Below are positions 59,238 to 64,000 of a stretch of DNA of 64,000 bases, in pieces (positions within the stretch are counted from its first letter, which is position 1; every line of letters begins with the position of its first letter). The position numbers and the translations under genes are program-made. This DNA comes from Glycine soja (lineage: Eukaryota; Streptophyta; Magnoliopsida; Fabales; Fabaceae): the NCBI RefSeq assembly GCF_004193775.1, contig NC_041008.1:17193731-17257730 (forward strand). Reading direction: 5' to 3'. The notes under the pieces are model-generated. The model did not search any database, had not been told where the DNA came from, and saw only the letters and a list, made by a program, of their open reading frames with translations.

Positions 59238-59966
59238 GCTTGTTGTTTTTGAAAAAATTGTGGGGAATAGTTCACGTTGTTTTTTTTTGGTACAGATATT
59301 CGCGTTGGTTAGAATAGTTAATAGCCATTTTATTAAAATAAGTATAATTAGTTATTTTGTAAAAAAATATTAACGATTTAAAGAAAAATGTAGTTTTTCT
59401 TTTGGAGTGAAGAATTGTTTAGCTGTCATTTCATATGAAATGAAAGTGTTAACTTTGCAGTGGTTTGCTTACACTACAGTGTTATATGACTCTGATAGTA
59501 GTGTTAACCTAACCGACACTACTTTTGGATGGATGTAGTATTAGATAGGTCAATGTTATTTTTTAATAATTTAAAGAAGTATGTTGAGAAAGTGTTAAAT
59601 TTCAAGAGATCAATATGCTAAATAAAATTGATTTTTAAAAAAATTGAGAACATTTATTTGAAATAAATCGAGAATAAACTTATATAATCTTTAGACAATG
59701 ATACTTAAATAAACTTATATACGCTCATACATTATTCGGATGGTTTCATGTGGCTTTAATAACAGAATTATTCTACTATAGTATTTGATTATATACATCA
59801 CAGGCTTAAATTATTGCAATTTCCGTTTATGCAAGAAACAAGAAGAAAAAATAGTTTTTCATTCATTTCTTGTATAAGACAACTAATTTAAAATTCATAA
59901 TTTCCCTTGCTTTTGATAGCGCCTTTATGAAACGCAAGGTTTGAGGAATTTTTCGAAGGGAAAAGA
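59238..59966. other. 3' flank of the PHT4;2-like gene
   Basis: The region next to 59966 is probably the 3' untranslated region of the minus-strand transporter gene. The rest is AT-rich with no gene seen. Confidence 0.5.
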
Positions 59967-62900
59967 TCACAAAATTTGCTCGCTTGTAGCAAAAAGATTC
60001 CAAAAAATGGTTGTCACAAAATACAGACAAGCTGTTATAGTCAAGAATGCCTGAAATGATCCCAGCCACTGTACAAAATAACCAGTTCCAATTGTGCTTA
60101 TGATAGCTGCTATAGTTCCAGCACAATTTGAGATTCCTGCAATAGTTTTGATATTGTTAAATAAATAAAGAACCATTACGAGAAAAACAAAAGGCAATAG
60201 AGAAAAGAAAACATTCCCAACAACACATTTGCTCAGCTTCTTACCATGTAGAATTCCTGCATACTGAGGAGCAATATCCTGATCATGTAAAATGTCAAAA
60301 GGTGCGAGGTTAAGATCTTACTCATGTATTTGTAAGTTAATGTAAAATGTCTTAAATATACTGTTTTAAGGGTATGTTCAAATTTTGTGAGTTGAACTTA
60401 CTTGTATGTTGAGCATAAAGCCAGCCTGGCTGAAAGAACTCAGGCTCAAGGCAATAGTCATGAGTGTAGCAGCAACAGCAGGTGTATTGGCATAATTCAA
60501 GCAGAGCAAGGTCACTGCCGGCCCGATGAATCCAATTGTCTGTAATTTGCCAAATACGAATCAATCAGATTGCGGTTGAAGATGAATGTTCTTGTACTTC
60601 ACTTGCCTTACTAAAATCAACATGAATGATTTAATAGTTTCCACCCCTTAAAATGAATTCCTTCTGATACTGGTCTATAATTGCTTTGAAACATAAAATG
60701 CTATCTAGAGTTCTCACAATCTTAACAATGTTTCTTCTTTATGGCTAGTTAGTAGCCCTTCAATGGTTATGTGATCAAGCATTTCAGTTTATCCTTATAT
60801 TTAAAACCGAAAAGGAGCTTATAAATATTATTACATCCTTCTGCATGGAAGGGCAGAAAAAGTTACCTGCATGAACTTCCGGACAAATATTGTAGGGTAC
60901 CCTGCATTGATTAAGAAGTCTGATGCAACACCGGCTAGATAACCTGACATAGCCATTGTGGCCCACGGAACCGCGCTAAACCAAGCTGCTTGCTTCAAGT
61001 TAACATTATATACCTGCGAAAGAAGGAAAAAAAAAGTAATCATGATTGGAAGTTTCAGGCTTGTAGTATTATGAGAAAATAAATATCAATGAATTTTGCG
61101 TGGGTCCAACCCTCAGAAACAGGAATAAAGCACTTATTTAGCCTGAGGTGGTTAGAAAGGGTAGGGTATCACATTGTATAAAAATAATGGAGGAGAGTAG
61201 TTGAGAGGAAAGTCTTTTGAGAGAAGCTGGTGAAGATCCTCAAAATTCTACAAGTTGGTAGCTATAAGCAGAGATTTTCCATATTCTTTTAATTAAAATA
61301 CCAGGTTCCCATGATAGACAAAGTGGGTAAAAAAGGGAATACTAGTTTAGTTGTAACTTTTCAAATTTACTATCATCTTTTACAATGAATGCATCCCAAC
61401 CACCTGAATTGACTATCATTTTTAAGAATAATTAAATTGAGAATGGTATATAAACATGATGTAAAAGCATGAAGAAACATTGAGATATTTACTTTGTAGG
61501 TAATCCCATTATATTTTTCCAAAAAAAAAAATTATAAAACTAACTTACATGTAAAGTGCACAAGTAAAGGAGTATCTACTCTGAATTTTAACGGTTTAAA
61601 ACCACAAAGTACTTTATATAAAATCAAGGACGAATACAGTTTTACTTGTGTACTTTATGATCAAGCTCACTTTAGAAGAGTCTTATCCATACTTTTCAAA
61701 CAACATAGAAACAAATAAATTATTCTCTATTATAAAATTAAGAGCAGATTAAGAAAGTAATTACGCTTTTGAAATAAACCGGCATCCATGACAGGAGAAC
61801 AAAGTACCCCTGCAAAATTAAGAAATGCCAAGATTAGCATGCCTGAATTTGGATTCATGGTAGCAAATCCTACTCTTCACTCAAAAGCCAATAGAACTTA
61901 CCCAGTTATTAGTTGCATTGGCAAATATTATAGCCCATGACGGTAATTTTGATAACAGAAGGCGTATGGGAGGAAACTTGTTACTTTTCTTTGGAGAACC
62001 AGTTTTCCCAGCTTGGATTAACCTTTGTTCTAATCTGCTGATAAAATTACTTTCCGTAGGATCATCTGTAACTCGATATGCCCATGTTATCACCCAGAGC
62101 AATCCAAGGGATGAAAATAAGATGAAAGGACCCGAAATTCCCATAGTGGACAGCATAATTGGTGTTAGCAACAAGCCTATGACATTGCCTAGATGAAATC
62201 CAGCCATTGACATTCCAAGTGCACTTGCCCTCTCATTAGTTGGAAACCACCTATTCACATATGAAGATTAGATCAGCTTTACAATAATTGTAGAGAACTA
62301 GCTTTACATCCACAACAATGAGATGCTTATAAGAGAAACCTATAATTAATAAACCATTGAATTCTTTTTTCAATATTGACAAGAAATGTCAAGCTTGACA
62401 ACAAGATGGAGTTTCACCTCAGTAATCTATCTTAACCTTTAATGCAAACCTTAGTTATGCAGATTATCTGCATGAAACTCAAATTCTTATTAGAAAACAA
62501 TGCCAAAAGCACCTACGGAATTGCATCTAAGTTTTTTCCTTTATATTGATCACCTAAAACAGGATTGATATCCTTGAATGTTTAATACTTGATCTACCAA
62601 GTCTTGACCAGAGATAGCTAAATATTTGTGTCCAAGAGGATTCTAGAGGCATCACCTTGATAAGAGAGTGCTCATAGATGGAAAGGCCACTCCTTCAGCT
62701 AATCCAAAGAAAGCACGAATGGCCAACAAGCTCACTGTGGAGTGGTTGGCTGCCAAAGGTGTGAGAATAGTTGCCAAAGACCACATAAATACACCACAGG
62801 CCAACACCCTCTTCCCTCCATATCTATCTACCAAAGCTCCTCCAATCACTGAAGAGAATATGTAACCCCACAGGAATGATGACTGAAATTGCATGAAGTA

Positions 62901-63812
62901 TATAGGCTTTATGTTAGCCAGTGGCTCCACCACAAACAAATGGAAACATAACAAACTGGTTTGATTTTAAAACAAACTTTAAATCATTTAATTTTATGTG
63001 TGTTTCTGAAACAAAATTTAAATTTGTGTCATTGTTAATTAAAACTAACAAACTTGTCTATTTTCATTAGTCTTGATGAATTTTCATCAATTATATGTTC
63101 TTATATAAAAGTCCAGAGACAGAACTACAATTGATAGGAAAATTTGCAGAGAACATCAAAACAGGACAAAAATAAAAACAGTTGTCCTTTTTAATTCTGG
63201 GATGTATGTTTGAGACATGTGTAATGTGTATACCAAAAAGATAAAAAGTAAACAAGAGACAGAAATAATATCATTTTTTTTATTTTCAAATAATATACCA
63301 AAAAAAAACTTTTTTCCATGTGTGTGTGTGTGTGTGTGAGAGAGAGATGAATTTATTATTCGTGGTCAGAAATGTTGCTACGTTTGTATTATAGCCATTT
63401 GGGGTACCTGAACAATGCCAAGAAAAGAATTGGACCAGCCATGTTTGGCAGCAAGAGGAACAATAGCCACAGACATAACCACACGATCAGCATTACACAG
63501 ACACATAACACATGCAATCAAAGACACCACCTTCAACCTCTCTGGGATGCTAACACCTGCACCTTCTTTTCTGCCACCCAAAAACATTCCACCATCTATG
63601 CCATCTGCAGTGCACCTCACACCCCATTGTATCTTTCTCTTTCTCTGCCACTTCCCTTCTATACTTTTCCATTGCAATTTTATTGGTGAGATTTTGGACT
63701 CAAATCTTAAATGGGATTTCCTCAAATTGACCAAACTCAAATCGGGTGCCAAAGATGAAGACCTCCTGGAGGAAAAACGCAAGAGGGGTGGTGCTGAATA
63801 CAAAGAAGCCAT
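59967..63812 (-). CDS. PHT4;2: Plastid anion/phosphate transporter, PHT4;2 (ANTR3) type
   Basis: This is a major-facilitator carrier of the PHT4 family. The Arabidopsis PHT4;2 relative moves phosphate across the envelope of non-green plastids. Eight exons on the minus strand: 63408-63812, 62656-62882, 61902-62250, 61765-61809, 60867-61013, 60402-60539, 60245-60278, 59967-60136. All phases fit and give 504 aa. The first ~70 residues are Ser/Arg-rich with few acids, a plausible transit peptide. Family blocks: MCLCNADRVVMSVAIVPLA (aa 103-121), the RYGGKR loop, FGLAEGVAFPSM, GFHLGNVIGLLL, YNVNLKQAAWFSAVPW and DIAPQYAGILHG. About 12 hydrophobic spans are visible. It resembles PHT4;2 more than PHT4;1, 4;3 or 4;4 by my memory of the wording. 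No breaks seen. Confidence 0.92.
63319..63350 (+). repeat. Compound (TG)n(AG)n microsatellite in PHT4;2 intron 1
   Basis: About ten GT units run into four AG units, the same structure as at 40464-40500. Confidence 0.9.
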
Positions 63813-64000
63813 TGTAGGGAAAATAAAGTGTCACAAACTGATCATCAATGGGTTGTGGCATGGAAAATTGTGAAAGGAGTTGTGTTAAGCAACATGGTTG
63901 GAACTTGGAAACGTTGTACGTATCAACAAAGGGTGAGTTTGGTGGGAAAGAATGCGTTGAATAAGCAACCCGCAAGAATTGAAGGTTAGGAAAGATTAAA
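63813..64000 (-). promoter_or_regulatory. 5' leader and proximal upstream DNA of PHT4;2
   Basis: These 188 bp lie upstream of the minus-strand start. No stop-free extension of the protein with family similarity is seen, so I read this as leader and promoter. Confidence 0.4.

Overview
The window is nuclear DNA of a flowering plant, most likely a legume close to soybean (Glycine). It is AT-rich, its genes have many GT-AG introns, and the protein families are plant ones. The protein wording and repeat families also look like soybean. The species call is inference from memory of families, not a database match.

Layout. 1-20,250 is repeat-rich and has no intact gene. It holds a diverged ~1.2-1.4 kb tandem duplication, a foldback MITE with a 7-bp target duplication, an old LTR-like remnant, a terminal-inverted-repeat element with a minisatellite core, a complete but pol-deleted Ty3/gypsy-type element (405-bp LTRs, 5-bp target duplication CTCAA) sitting inside a broken LRR receptor-like gene, and a decayed Ty1/copia element that lost most of its reverse transcriptase. 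20,250-64,000 is gene-rich. In order it carries: mitochondrial uncoupling protein UCP1 (+, 9 exons, 305 aa); a HAKAI-type RING E3 ligase (+, 3 exons, 439 aa); a truncated, frameshifted copy of the plastid acetyl-CoA carboxylase alpha-carboxyltransferase gene (+); steroid 5-alpha-reductase DET2 (-, single exon, 263 aa); mRNA-capping enzyme (+, 17 coding exons, 677 aa); a small DUF962/Mpo1-like ER protein (-, 112 aa); and a PHT4;2/ANTR3-type plastid anion transporter (-, 8 exons, 504 aa). For every multi-exon gene called intact, the exon lengths sum to an open frame.

The genes do not form a pathway. HAKAI (m6A writer complex) and the capping enzyme both act on mRNA, but plant neighbours are not usually co-functional. 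I see no undescribed system. The most informative signals are transposon-derived. Two copies of one ~160-bp hAT-like MITE lie in the first introns of two different genes, each with its own 8-bp target duplication. A 705-bp hAT-type element has an exact 8-bp duplication. A LINE fragment lies antisense in HAKAI intron 1, a SINE-like insertion lies in the capping-enzyme gene, and the dead retroelements show internal rearrangements. All coordinates and similarities were read by eye.
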